DNA from: Knoxdaviesia capensis
Taxonomy: Eukaryota > Ascomycota > Sordariomycetes > Microascales > Gondwanamycetaceae
NCBI GenBank assembly: GCA_001510575.1
Contig: LNGK01000008.1
Span: forward strand, 3,585,541-3,649,540
Direction of reading: 5' to 3'
DNA: 64,000 nucleotides
Below the pieces are notes generated by a model. It was given only the letters and a program-made list of their open reading frames with translations, searched no databases and was not told where the DNA came from. This document shows positions 56,349 through 64,000 of the stretch, piece by piece; position 1 is the first letter of the stretch, and the number at the start of each line of letters is the position of its first letter. The translations under genes were made by a program, and so were the position numbers.

Positions 56349-57432
56349 TTATCTCATCCTGCAACCTGTCTCGTTTCGTCCTATCAAGTAGACTTCATCC
56401 GCGCCAACCGATGTTCGGATGCTTTCAAGAACGGTATCTGCAAAGGCGACGTATGTAGTAGCCTTCGGCAACATTTCGCTATCACTATCAAGGACGAAGC
56501 CCAAGACTCTTCCGTCCGCCAACTGTGCAGGCGCTCCGGAGTCACTTCCCATGGAAAATATGAAGCCGTCGGATATGCCACTGCCGACGTTGAGAACAAC
56601 TAGCTCGGTTGAAATTGTCGTGACTCTCTTCCCACTAGCAGTTTCGTGGAACTCAATCCGCAGTGCATCGCGTGCATCATGGAGAATTTCAACTCTAAGC
56701 GGGGTTGTCCGCCTACTCAGATAAACGCGTACTGGGTTCTTATCGTCTGCTAACCGACAAAACCCTTCAACTGCCGATCTTGGGACTATCTGCGCCGATG
56801 CTATGCCCAGGAAGTACTGTATCTAACTTGGACCAGATGCTGTCCAAAACTTCCGGCTACGGGGCCGTGCCTGTGGTGTCAAGTGAAATATGGATCAGCA
56901 AAGGTGATACTCTCTGCATGAACATCACGAAATCCGCTGCATCAATGTCTAGAGAATCAATTGGCTTCCATAATTCATATATCACGATAGGCTGTTACCT
57001 ACCTCTATATGAGGGCATCTTCGATGCTAACGACCAGGCATTCTGCTCCAGAAAACGCAAGCTCGGTGGGAGAGAGCAAATTGTAATGAGGATAGTAGGT
57101 GGGCTCGCATTGCCTTCTACAAGGCCTTGGCGATACAATCCGACAAACCTCTAGGATATCTCAGACGCATCACAAAGCTGCACAACTTGATCACGTAGCC
57201 TGTTCTCAAAGTCGTCTCTGACGGGGATGGCGTCCGACCCGGTGTAGGAGCCGTCTTGGCAACTCTCGGAACATTCCGTTTTGGATCGGGCCACATGTAA
57301 AAGCGTGAGAGGGGTGTACAAGGAGGAAGGCATATGCGGCGCCACCGATATCGTATCGCTTAGCTTGATGGTCAATATGTGAGGAAGCATGCTGGCTGTC
57401 TTCCCGCGACATGGTTTCGGATGTCGTGGCAA
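56349..57432 (-). pseudogene. Decayed gene for a trypsin-like (S1-fold) fungal protein
   Basis: The minus strand carries coding-like blocks in changing frames. From the 5' side: 57432–57151 (ending RDQVVQLCDASEIS and a stop); about 57140–57010 (PTYYPHYNLLSPTELAF, SGAECLVVSIEDAL, then stops); about 56995–56780 (PIVIYELWKPIDSLDIDA, ISLDTT, an in-frame TAG, then PEVLDSIWSKLDTVLPG); and finally 56780–56349, shifted by one base near 56775 (AVEGFCRLADD, RRTTPLRVEILHDARDALR, STELVVLNVGSG, MGSDSGAPAQLADGRVLGFV). The last block carries GSDSGAP, the serine-nucleophile motif of chymotrypsin-fold proteases, followed by a 'G.V.GFV' strand as in that fold. Multiple stops and a frameshift make it a pseudogene unless the assembly is wrong. 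The family has no name I can assign. Confidence 0.7.
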
Positions 57433-58005
57433 TGGATGGCGGATGACGCGGGTAGATGAGAGGACGAGAAAACGAAGGGCAGGTGAGGGCTGAAGGAAAG
57501 TAAGGTAAGGAAACTACAAATTTTGTGCGAGTCATGGCTGATTTAGCATCTTCGGTGAATTCAAAGTTGTCTTGATCAGGAATCATGTCTGTTGCTAGTA
57601 GTAGCCCTAAACCCCAGGCCGCCAGTCAGATCGAGAGTATTGTTCTTCACACCACCCGACGGACGACGACGGATTCATACCCTACCAGGTTGAACTAATA
57701 TAATATATATATAAATAAATAAAACAAGAAAAAGCGTGGGGCTTCTGGGGTTAAATATCAAGACAATGATCGTAATCCCGCTTCAATTTTATACACCGAT
57801 CGTCCGGGGTGGAATGACTCATGGCCTTCGGCCCCGGTTTTGCACCCGCACGGAACGCATAACGTTGGCGCTTCTAAAAACTGTGGAGGACCGAAACTGG
57901 AAGTCTATTTCTCTTCTCTATATATTATCTCTCTCTATCTTGATTAATTCTGTTGTTTACTATTGAAGCGGCCACTTTGCCCTTTTCTTTTCGGAACCCT
58001 CAATC
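57433..58005. other. Upstream region of the GNAT gene
   Basis: About 570 bases contain AT-rich DNA near 57695–57725 and 57905–57960, the likely promoter of the acetyltransferase gene. No other coding region is supported. Confidence 0.55.
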
Positions 58006-58618
58006 ATGTCCACTTCAGAAATGCCCTCCGTGCCTCCGGCCGACGTCCGAGACTGGACCCGCGACCGGTTTGTGGTGTCCACAAACCGCAGCTACTTGCA
58101 AGACGCCCTTATCAACGACGCGTTTGAGTCAGAAATCATGCCGTGGGCACACCGCATGGCACCGGAGGCCATGAAAACACTGCTCGACCGCAGTCTGTGC
58201 TTCGGGTTGTACGAGGTGACAGTTAATAAGGAAGATACAACAAGTTGAGTCCAGTCCCGCCCGTTCTCTTCATTGAGGAGATAAATCGACAGAAGCCGAG
58301 GCTAACAGCCACCCAGAAACGCGGTCCCGCCGCCAGATCGGCCTCGCGCGCTTAGTCACCGACTACGTGACCTTCGGCTACCTTACCGACGTGTACGTGC
58401 TTCCGGGATTCCAGGGCCAGGGCCTAGGCAAGTGGATGATGTTTTGTTTGGACGAGGTGCTCCTTTCGTGGCCGGAACTTCGCCGCTTTATGCTGTACAC
58501 GGGTAATTCAGACGCCGGCCGCATGTACCAGAAAACACTGAAAGTCCAGCTTGCATCAGAGACGCCGTCGGCAAAGCTCGCTTTATATGAGCGCCGCGGC
58601 GCGGGTTGTCGGGTGTAG
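58006..58618 (+). CDS. GNAT-family N-acetyltransferase, 179 aa
   Basis: Exons 58006–58243 and 58317–58618 flank a 73-nt intron (GTTGAG…GCTAAC…CACCCAG) that splits a Lys codon. Motif A, the acetyl-CoA pyrophosphate loop, is at residues 105–118 (VYVLPGFQGQGLGK), matching Q/R-x-x-G-x-G/A. Upstream, QIGLARLVTDYVTFGYLTD is the usual beta-4 strand, and FMLYTGNSDAGRMYQK the C-terminal helix. The size fits single-domain GNAT enzymes that acetylate small amines or antimetabolites; the substrate cannot be assigned. The gene is convergent with TRM7, with only 90 bases between stop codons, so the 3' UTRs probably overlap. Confidence 0.92.
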
Positions 58619-58708
58619 CGACCGGTATGAGTGAGTTGGAGGCTTGGCGATGGAGGCGATTAAGACGGGTCGTATGAAATGCCAATAGAAGATACTCGCT
58701 GGCGAACT

Positions 58709-60019
58709 TTATTTTGTTTTTATTGTCTTTCCATATGCTCCTCCCGCTGCTCTCCGAGCTTCCAGTGCTTTCTTGTATGGCGGAGCTGTTGGTGGCTGCA
58801 CGGGGTCCAGAGAGGTGTAGTCCTCGGGCAAGCGATACGAAGCATCCGAGTCGAACGCAGAGAGGTCTCCACACGCAAGAAATGGTGCTACCCACCGCGA
58901 CGCGACTTCGTCAGGCACGTCCTCGTCGCCATCAAATGCAGCAACCTCGACCACCCGCCCCATGACCACGCCGTCGTCAGCGGTGCCGGACGCATCGCAG
59001 TCCCAAGTCCCGGTGGTGGGGTTCTGCATGCACACAGGTGCCACACGGGGCATCTGCGCTGCCCGCTCCTCCAACATCCGGCGCAGGCGGTCCCCGACGC
59101 CTAGCGGCTCCTCCAAACTCGCACGGAACCCCGGCGGCGGCGCAAAGCCCAGACACACGACGAACGCCTCGACACTACTCGCACGCGACGACCGCGGCTT
59201 CGCTACCACCACGCGCGTGAAGAACAGCTTCAGCTGCGCGTACAGCACATCGACGTTCCGCCCGCGGAATATCTTCGCCACGAAACGTCCGCCGGGCCGC
59301 AGCACGCACAGTGCGAGGTTGAGCGCCGCGAACAGTAGCTGCGCCTGAATGTAAATGTCGAGGTCGTGTAGGCCCGTCACGTCGGGAGCGCCGTCACTGA
59401 GCACCAGGTCGACCGGGTGAGACGCCTGCGGCGAGGTGGCATCGAAGTCGGCGCTGCCGCCCGCGTCGAGCGCGCTGAGGAGCAGCGGCACCGTTGCCGG
59501 ATGGGTAATGTCGGCACGCAGCGTCGTGATACCAGCTAGAGGGCTGATCGGTTGCAGGTCGATCGACACGATCTTCACGGGACTCGGGGCTCCGGGCTCC
59601 GCGAGTGCCGATATGGGGATGTCGCTGTTGGCCATCGGCGTGTCTTCAGCCGCGTCGGAGGCAGAATCCGGCCGCAACACCCGGAGCATCTGCTGTCGCA
59701 GCTTCGCTTCCCGATCTTGCCAGCCGGCCCGGCCGATCTTCTCCCCCTTGATCAGCACGCGCGAGAGCACCTGCGACCAACTGCCTGGAGCGGCGCACAG
59801 ATCGACAACGCGGGTGACATCGGAAAACAAGTCAAATTCTAGGTCAGGTTAGTCCCCCTGAGATTCCTCTTCACTTTAGCTCACTTACGCCCCGGAGTCC
59901 TCCTGCCTTCACTCACCTTCGTCCAGCTGCAAAAGCTTGAACGCACTGCGTGCTCGCCAACCCTGCTCTTTGGCCAGGCGGTAGTAGGCGTCTCGCTTGT
60001 CTTTGGATGATTTGCCCAT
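58709..60019 (-). CDS. TRM7: tRNA (cytidine/guanosine 2'-O)-ribose methyltransferase Trm7 (FtsJ family), 410 aa
   Basis: Exon 1 is 60019–59917 and exon 2 is 59838–58709, split by a 78-nt intron (GTGAGT…CTAACCTGACCTAG) inside a Glu codon. MGKSSKDKRDAYYRLAKEQG and RARSAFKLLQLDE match the N-terminus of Trm7 rather than Spb1 or Mrm2. The SAM loop VVDLCAAPGSWSQ starts at about residue 45. The FtsJ tetrad is present: Lys28 (FKLL), Asp in DLVLSDGAPDVTG, Lys in GGRFVAKIF and Glu in SSVEAFVVC. Filamentous-fungal features are an insert of about 45 residues after motif I and a C-terminal extension ending KKALEARRAAGG. Trm7 modifies tRNA positions 32 and 34 in the cytosol with partners Trm732 and Rtt10/Trm734. 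A telomere-like doublet lies 250 bases upstream. Confidence 0.96.
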
Positions 60020-60763
60020 GATGGACTATGTGTGCGTGCTTCTCTCCGAACGCCTTCCAAAGGAGCCTTCACGAAAACAACCACCCCGGGAATTCAGGGG
60101 AGAATAAGATAGGTTTACGGGCTTTCCTCCGAAAATCATTCGAAAATCACGAAAAGCATCTGGGAATGAACAAACGCTGGCTCCGCGTTTGTGCAGCGCA
60201 GAAATTTGCAGTCACAGGTATCACGTGAAGGAGGGGCAATAGGGTTACGTTCGGGCTAGAGCTAGCCCTAACCCTAATTGCCTGCCTCCATCCACACATC
60301 CTGGCACCGCGATGATCTGGAATTTTCTGGTGCTGAGTAAACTCCGGGGCCTTTGCTTCCAAGAGAGGCAGTTATTTCTGCCTGGAAGTATGTCCGGGAT
60401 ATTCCAGAAGGGCCTTGCCGGTTTTCATGATTTTTCGCACACCGCGCACTTTGCATCCGATTGATTAAGCGTATAGGAGCATGTGTCAGTTATGGAGTGG
60501 CTTGGGGGACGGTTACTACCTACCTAAAAAGGATAGATGCAAAATCCGGGATTGGAAATATATATTCGGCTGTGTGCCCACATGTTTCCCATCCGAAAAT
60601 TCAGGGTCTATTGCCATCCCTTTTCCGACTGGAGATGTTCATTCCGCAAGCCTGGAACTTTTTCCAATATCACGGCTGGCAAAAGCCCGTTCTTTGAGAT
60701 CTTCCTGATTGATTTCATCATTATCAGACTTGTTTCTTCTTCCCACTTCCAATATCTACCGCT
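60020..60763. other. Divergent intergenic region between TRM7 and the Cys-rich surface protein
   Basis: About 740 bases contain a telomere-like doublet (60266–60277) near the TRM7 side. No coding sequence is supported. Confidence 0.6.
60266..60277. promoter_or_regulatory. Telobox-like doublet upstream of TRM7
   Basis: CCCTAACCCTAA about 250 bases upstream of the TRM7 start, with an extra AGGGTTA at 60241. In yeasts and other eukaryotes, TTAGGG-type teloboxes bound by Myb-like factors occur in promoters of ribosome and translation genes. A role here is inference. Confidence 0.45.
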
Positions 60764-61333
60764 ATGCATTCCTCCACTTTCACCGTCGTGGCTATCTTCG
60801 CCTCCGCCGCGCTCTCGCAATACATCAGCATCCCCGTCCAGCCCCCGACACCACCCGCAGTCTGCCTATACAAACGCTCGTGTGTCGGCCAATGTCTCCT
60901 CCCGGGCCAAACCTGCTGCGGAGAAGTCATCTGCCCGGGCGGCTATGTCTGCAAAGACAACAAGTGCCAAGCCCCGTCCGGAACTGACCTCCCGGCCCCC
61001 GGCGAACCCTTCCCGCTGCCGTCGGTCGGGCCACCGTTCCCGGGCTTTCCAACATTCTCCACTGATTTTCCCACCGACTTTCCCACCTCGCTCTCAACTT
61101 CGGTCCCCACCCCGTTCCCGGGTAGACCCGTACCGTCGACCACCACCAGCTTTCCCGACGCGTCAGCAACCACACCCGCAGCTTCAACCGACGGAACTGT
61201 CCAGGTTGAACAGTCGTCTCCAACCGAAACCGTAACAGCCACCACCTCACCGCTTGGCGATTCTGCAACTCGGCTCTCCGGGGCTGGTATTGCTGGTGCT
61301 GTGACATTTGTTCTGGGTCTTATGCTGTTGTGA
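60764..61333 (+). CDS. Cysteine-rich, probably GPI-anchored surface protein, 189 aa
   Basis: Single exon. A signal peptide covers residues 1–18 (…AALS/QYIS). Eight cysteines at 34, 40, 44, 51, 52, 57, 63 and 68 form a compact, probably disulphide-bonded module (C-x5-C-x3-C-x6-CC-x4-C-x5-C-x4-C). Residues 75–110 are Pro/Phe-rich with FPTDFPT-like short repeats, then a Ser/Thr-rich stalk with probable O-glycosylation, and a hydrophobic tail (GAGIAGAVTFVLGLMLL) with the features of a GPI signal. The product should be at the plasma membrane or wall. The cysteine spacing resembles small fungal extracellular or chitin-binding-like modules but lacks a clear aromatic binding signature. No function is assigned. 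Confidence 0.85.
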   Translation: MHSSTFTVVAIFASAALSQYISIPVQPPTPPAVCLYKRSCVGQCLLPGQTCCGEVICPGGYVCKDNKCQAPSGTDLPAPGEPFPLPSVGPPFPGFPTFSTDFPTDFPTSLSTSVPTPFPGRPVPSTTTSFPDASATTPAASTDGTVQVEQSSPTETVTATTSPLGDSATRLSGAGIAGAVTFVLGLMLL

Positions 61334-62019
61334 TAGCAGTGTCTTCATGAACTTCATGCATGTTTTTTTTCATGATTTTCCTTTTTTGAAGAGAAAAAGA
61401 TCACAGAGTTGTTCCTAGATTATAGTCTCATGGTTTCTTTGCTTTGTTTTCAGCTCTTATGATAAGTAGTTTTCCTCCTTGCCCATGCTTATGTTCATTT
61501 ATGTAAATTAACTTGTCTCTCTTCTCAAATAGCAGCAAATATATAGTCAGGGATTTTTAGGCCGTGTATTATGCATCTATTACCTACCAACCATGAATAT
61601 AAAAATAAACAAATAGAACTCAAGGTGGCTCTTTGAGGTTACACAGTCCTATGTCACTATTCAGTTCATACCATACCAGTTAGGGTTGCATTATCTCCTT
61701 CGGGTTACCATCTTTTACATAATGCGGCTTAGGCCTATCCCGAAATGTTTTCGGGTTTTGAAATCGCCACATCTTGCCCTGCATCTCACCTTTTGCCTCT
61801 TATAAGTACTCATAAGTCCCAAGATTTACCTTTGCTATTAGTCTCGCTGAACCTCCCATAATCTCCTATATTTTGTCATTATCTTTGATCTCTATTTATG
61901 TCATCTTCTTTCTCCTCCTATTCTCTCCATCATTCATTTCATATTATCACCTCAATCTCCCTCACCCACAGCCCTTTCCCACTGATAATGGTAATTGTGT
62001 CTTGCGGTTTTCGATTCTG
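61334..62019. other. Intergenic/leader region of the flavoprotein-fusion gene
   Basis: About 690 bases, AT-rich at 61370–61640 (3' UTR of the upstream gene), a single TTAGGG at 61680, then a T-rich leader. A possible acceptor (CACCCACAG near 61970) suggests a leader intron. Confidence 0.5.
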
Positions 62020-63963
62020 ATGCCCAACCGTCTCAACAAGTCCGGCCCGCCCAATTTCGGCGGTGTCGGCAGCGGGGCCGGCGAAGGCAACAGGTCGCGA
62101 AACCTAAGACTTCTCGTTGCCTCGACCGGACCCCGGGACACATCATGGGCCCAGGCTATTGTCGTTCGTCTCTCCAAGTACAAGAGCGTGGAGATTCGCG
62201 CCATCGTCGATGATGTCGCTCCCCGTCTCAGCCAGACCACCACCGTGTTCCCAAACTGGGTTCTTACTCCTCCCCGTCTTCCGTGCTCGTTCGATCCTCT
62301 TCCGCCTCCCGCCGACTCCTCCCCGTCGGCCACCACCACTACAGCGACTACCGATCCGTCCGCCACCGCCTCCGACTCTACCGCGACAAACGTCCCCACC
62401 ACCTGGTCCCCGTTGCAGACCGCCGCCGAGTACTCCGAGCTCGAAAATTTCCAGAAAGATGCCTACGATCTCGTCGAATGGGCCGACCTCCTCATCATCG
62501 CCCCCCTCGATGTTACCGGCATGGCGAAGATGCTGACCGGTATTGCCGATTCTCTCCTTCTCATGATCCTCCGCGGCTGGGATACCACTAAGCGCATCCT
62601 GCTTGTCCCCGGCATGACTACACATTGCTGGGCAAACCCGATGACGCAGAGACAGCTCCAGACGATCGAGGAGACCATGCCGTGGATCCGGGCCATGCCG
62701 CCGATTCTATGGCACTACGACAGTTCGGTGCGTGAGGCATCGCACAGCAAACGGGTGGTCAACTGGAGCGGTTTCAACGAGGTGGTGCACATTGCCCGGA
62801 ACCAGGCCGATCTCCTTCGGCTCGGTCGGGATGTCGATGTAGACGCCCCGTTGGGACTTCTGGCTGACGGCTCCGTCCGGAAATCGACCATCAAGCTTCC
62901 TCCGGAAATTTGGGCTATCATCCTACACTTTACCGGCGACTGGGAACTTGCTCAAGCCCTCGGCATCTTCACCTCACTTACCGAACCCACAGTGTGGCGC
63001 CAACGCAGCCTGGAACTCAAAACCGTCGTTCCCGGTTCCACCAAGGCCTACGCCCATGAACTCGAATGGCTCGTTCTGACGGCCGACCAGGCGCAGATCT
63101 GCAAGAAAATCTCGCAATCGCCCCCAGACTTCCAGGACCTTCCGGCGCTCGCAGCCAAGCTGATTATGCGTTTTTCGCTGATCGAAGTGCTTGAATACCT
63201 CGAAGCCAACCGACCCGACCTGTTCCGCGCCTTCGACGGCGACACGCTCCCGGTGAAGGCATCCGCGTACTACGGCCGCACCGACGTGCTCGACTTCTGG
63301 AAGAACTGCGCGGCCTTCCGTGACAAGCATGTGCAGATGTACACCAGCGAGGCGATGGACGGCGCGTCCAAGAACGGCTTTGTGCGCGTGCTAGACTGGT
63401 GGTGGCGCCAGTCGGGGCTGCCACTGCAGTACACCGAGGCGGCGCTGGAGCAGGCCAGTAGCAACGGCCACCTGCGCGTGCTGGAGTGGTGGCGCGACGC
63501 CGCGGCGCAGGACGATCGCGTAGTGCTCAGACCCGGCCGCTCGCTGCTCTGGGCCGCCCAGTATGGCCGGCTGGAGGTGCTGCGCTGGTGGCACACGTCG
63601 GGCGTTCCGGTGGCACACGGCGACGGCGTGACGCGCATGGCCAGCCGCTGGGGCAACGTCGAGGTGCTTGAGCTGTGGCGCCAGCTGCAGGGCGACGACA
63701 AGCTGGCGTTCGACTCCGACATCCTCGTCACGCCGACACGCTACCAGCAGCTTGACGTGCTCGAGTGGTGGCGCAAGTACGCCCACGGCGAGCTCCCCGG
63801 CATGGACGGCCGGCGCCACAAAGTCGAGTACCGCACTTGTAATATTGAGGAGGCGCTCGAGGACAGTTTTGGTGACCAGAGCGTGGTGCGGCGTTGGTGG
63901 ACGAACAACGGCCTCAACTTGGGCCTGCGCAATCTGGAGTGGATTCGGACGCGGACACTGTGA
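62020..63963 (+). CDS. Flavoprotein-fold (PPCDC/Hal3-like) – F-box-like – tryptophan-rich ankyrin-like repeat fusion, about 647 aa
   Basis: Single exon. The ATG at 62020 (MPNRLNKSGPP) is preferred; an ATG at 61873 is in frame but would add 49 residues from T-rich leader DNA. Residues about 28–230 have the flavodoxin-like PPCDC/Hal3 layout: LRLLVASTG, a Ser/Thr/Pro insert, WADLLIIAPLDVTGMAKMLTG then IADSLLL, and VPGMTTHCWANPMTQRQL in place of the family's PAMN…M…P.T..QL. The usual Asn of PAMN and the catalytic His are not seen, so decarboxylase activity is doubtful. A short F-box-like LPPEIWAIIL follows at about 295. Residues about 430–640 hold roughly six repeats with a V-L-x-W-W core and ASSNGHLRVLEWWR-like units, related to ankyrin repeats. 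A scaffold or regulatory role is inference. Confidence 0.85.
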   Translation: MPNRLNKSGPPNFGGVGSGAGEGNRSRNLRLLVASTGPRDTSWAQAIVVRLSKYKSVEIRAIVDDVAPRLSQTTTVFPNWVLTPPRLPCSFDPLPPPADSSPSATTTTATTDPSATASDSTATNVPTTWSPLQTAAEYSELENFQKDAYDLVEWADLLIIAPLDVTGMAKMLTGIADSLLLMILRGWDTTKRILLVPGMTTHCWANPMTQRQLQTIEETMPWIRAMPPILWHYDSSVREASHSKRVVNWSGFNEVVHIARNQADLLRLGRDVDVDAPLGLLADGSVRKSTIKLPPEIWAIILHFTGDWELAQALGIFTSLTEPTVWRQRSLELKTVVPGSTKAYAHELEWLVLTADQAQICKKISQSPPDFQDLPALAAKLIMRFSLIEVLEYLEANRPDLFRAFDGDTLPVKASAYYGRTDVLDFWKNCAAFRDKHVQMYTSEAMDGASKNGFVRVLDWWWRQSGLPLQYTEAALEQASSNGHLRVLEWWRDAAAQDDRVVLRPGRSLLWAAQYGRLEVLRWWHTSGVPVAHGDGVTRMASRWGNVEVLELWRQLQGDDKLAFDSDILVTPTRYQQLDVLEWWRKYAHGELPGMDGRRHKVEYRTCNIEEALEDSFGDQSVVRRWWTNNGLNLGLRNLEWIRTRTL

Positions 63964-64000
63964 ATGCTTAGAGTGGAGATCTTTTTCCAGGAGCTCCTCG

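Noticed and set aside
1..64000. CRISPR arrays, bacterial operons and riboswitches
   Set aside because: The window is clearly eukaryotic (spliced genes, Tim17, PIR protein), and no regularly spaced repeats of CRISPR type are present.

Overview
The window is nuclear DNA of a filamentous ascomycete. Short GT–AG introns (about 47–290 nt, with branch motifs such as CTAAC) interrupt most genes. Upstream leaders are long and pyrimidine-rich. The proteins are typical of Pezizomycotina: a PIR-type cell-wall protein, a Dug2 protein with WD40 repeats, a HET-domain relic and a long Trm7. The style fits Eurotiomycetes (Aspergillus/Penicillium/Monascus relatives), but that placement is inference. Three short N runs (5765, 18215–18217, 29820–29828) sit in C/G homopolymers and mark unresolved bases.

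Layout. 1–228 (−): the first exon of a probable GDP-mannose pyrophosphorylase-like gene, running off the left edge. 2023–5306 (+): a 968-aa dynamin-like GTPase. 5307–19997: 14.7 kb with no gene I can support, holding microsatellites and telomere-like motifs. 19998–21737 (+): an MFS sugar transporter. 24212–25062 (−): a small gene with a degenerate nucleotidyltransferase-like pattern. 25063–32672: another 7.6 kb without a convincing gene, apart from a carrier-protein-like scrap near 29.3–29.5 kb. 32673–33668 (+): a PIR-like, probably GPI-anchored wall protein. 34421–39643 (−): an eight-exon gene for a 1445-aa secreted protein with an SGNH esterase domain, an FG-GAP/VCBS propeller and a cysteine-containing C-terminal region. 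44765–45412 (+): TIM17. 46158–47699 (−): a threonine aspartase/asparaginase-family enzyme. 48299–51231 (−): DUG2. 52590–53620: scrapyard DNA (a broken HET gene, a 59-bp inverted repeat, a Ty1/copia reverse-transcriptase scrap). 53702–55996 (−): an F-box-like protein. 56349–57432 (−): a broken trypsin-like gene. 58006–58618 (+): a GNAT acetyltransferase, convergent with TRM7 (58709–60019, −). 60764–61333 (+): a cysteine-rich GPI-type surface protein. 62020–63963 (+): a flavoprotein fold joined to an F-box-like motif and tryptophan-rich ankyrin-like repeats.

How it works together. There is no obvious biosynthetic cluster or operon-like unit. Housekeeping genes (TIM17, TRM7, DUG2, dynamin, probable GMPP-like) are mixed with surface and secreted proteins and with sugar uptake. 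Two neighbouring minus-strand genes (Ntn-hydrolase asparaginase family and Dug2) both act in peptide or amino-acid turnover, which may be coincidence. The most unusual items are the flavoprotein–F-box–repeat fusion, the SGNH–propeller–C-terminal protein, the rearranged HET/copia locus, the two gene deserts, and a (TACTG)n motif that recurs through non-coding DNA.
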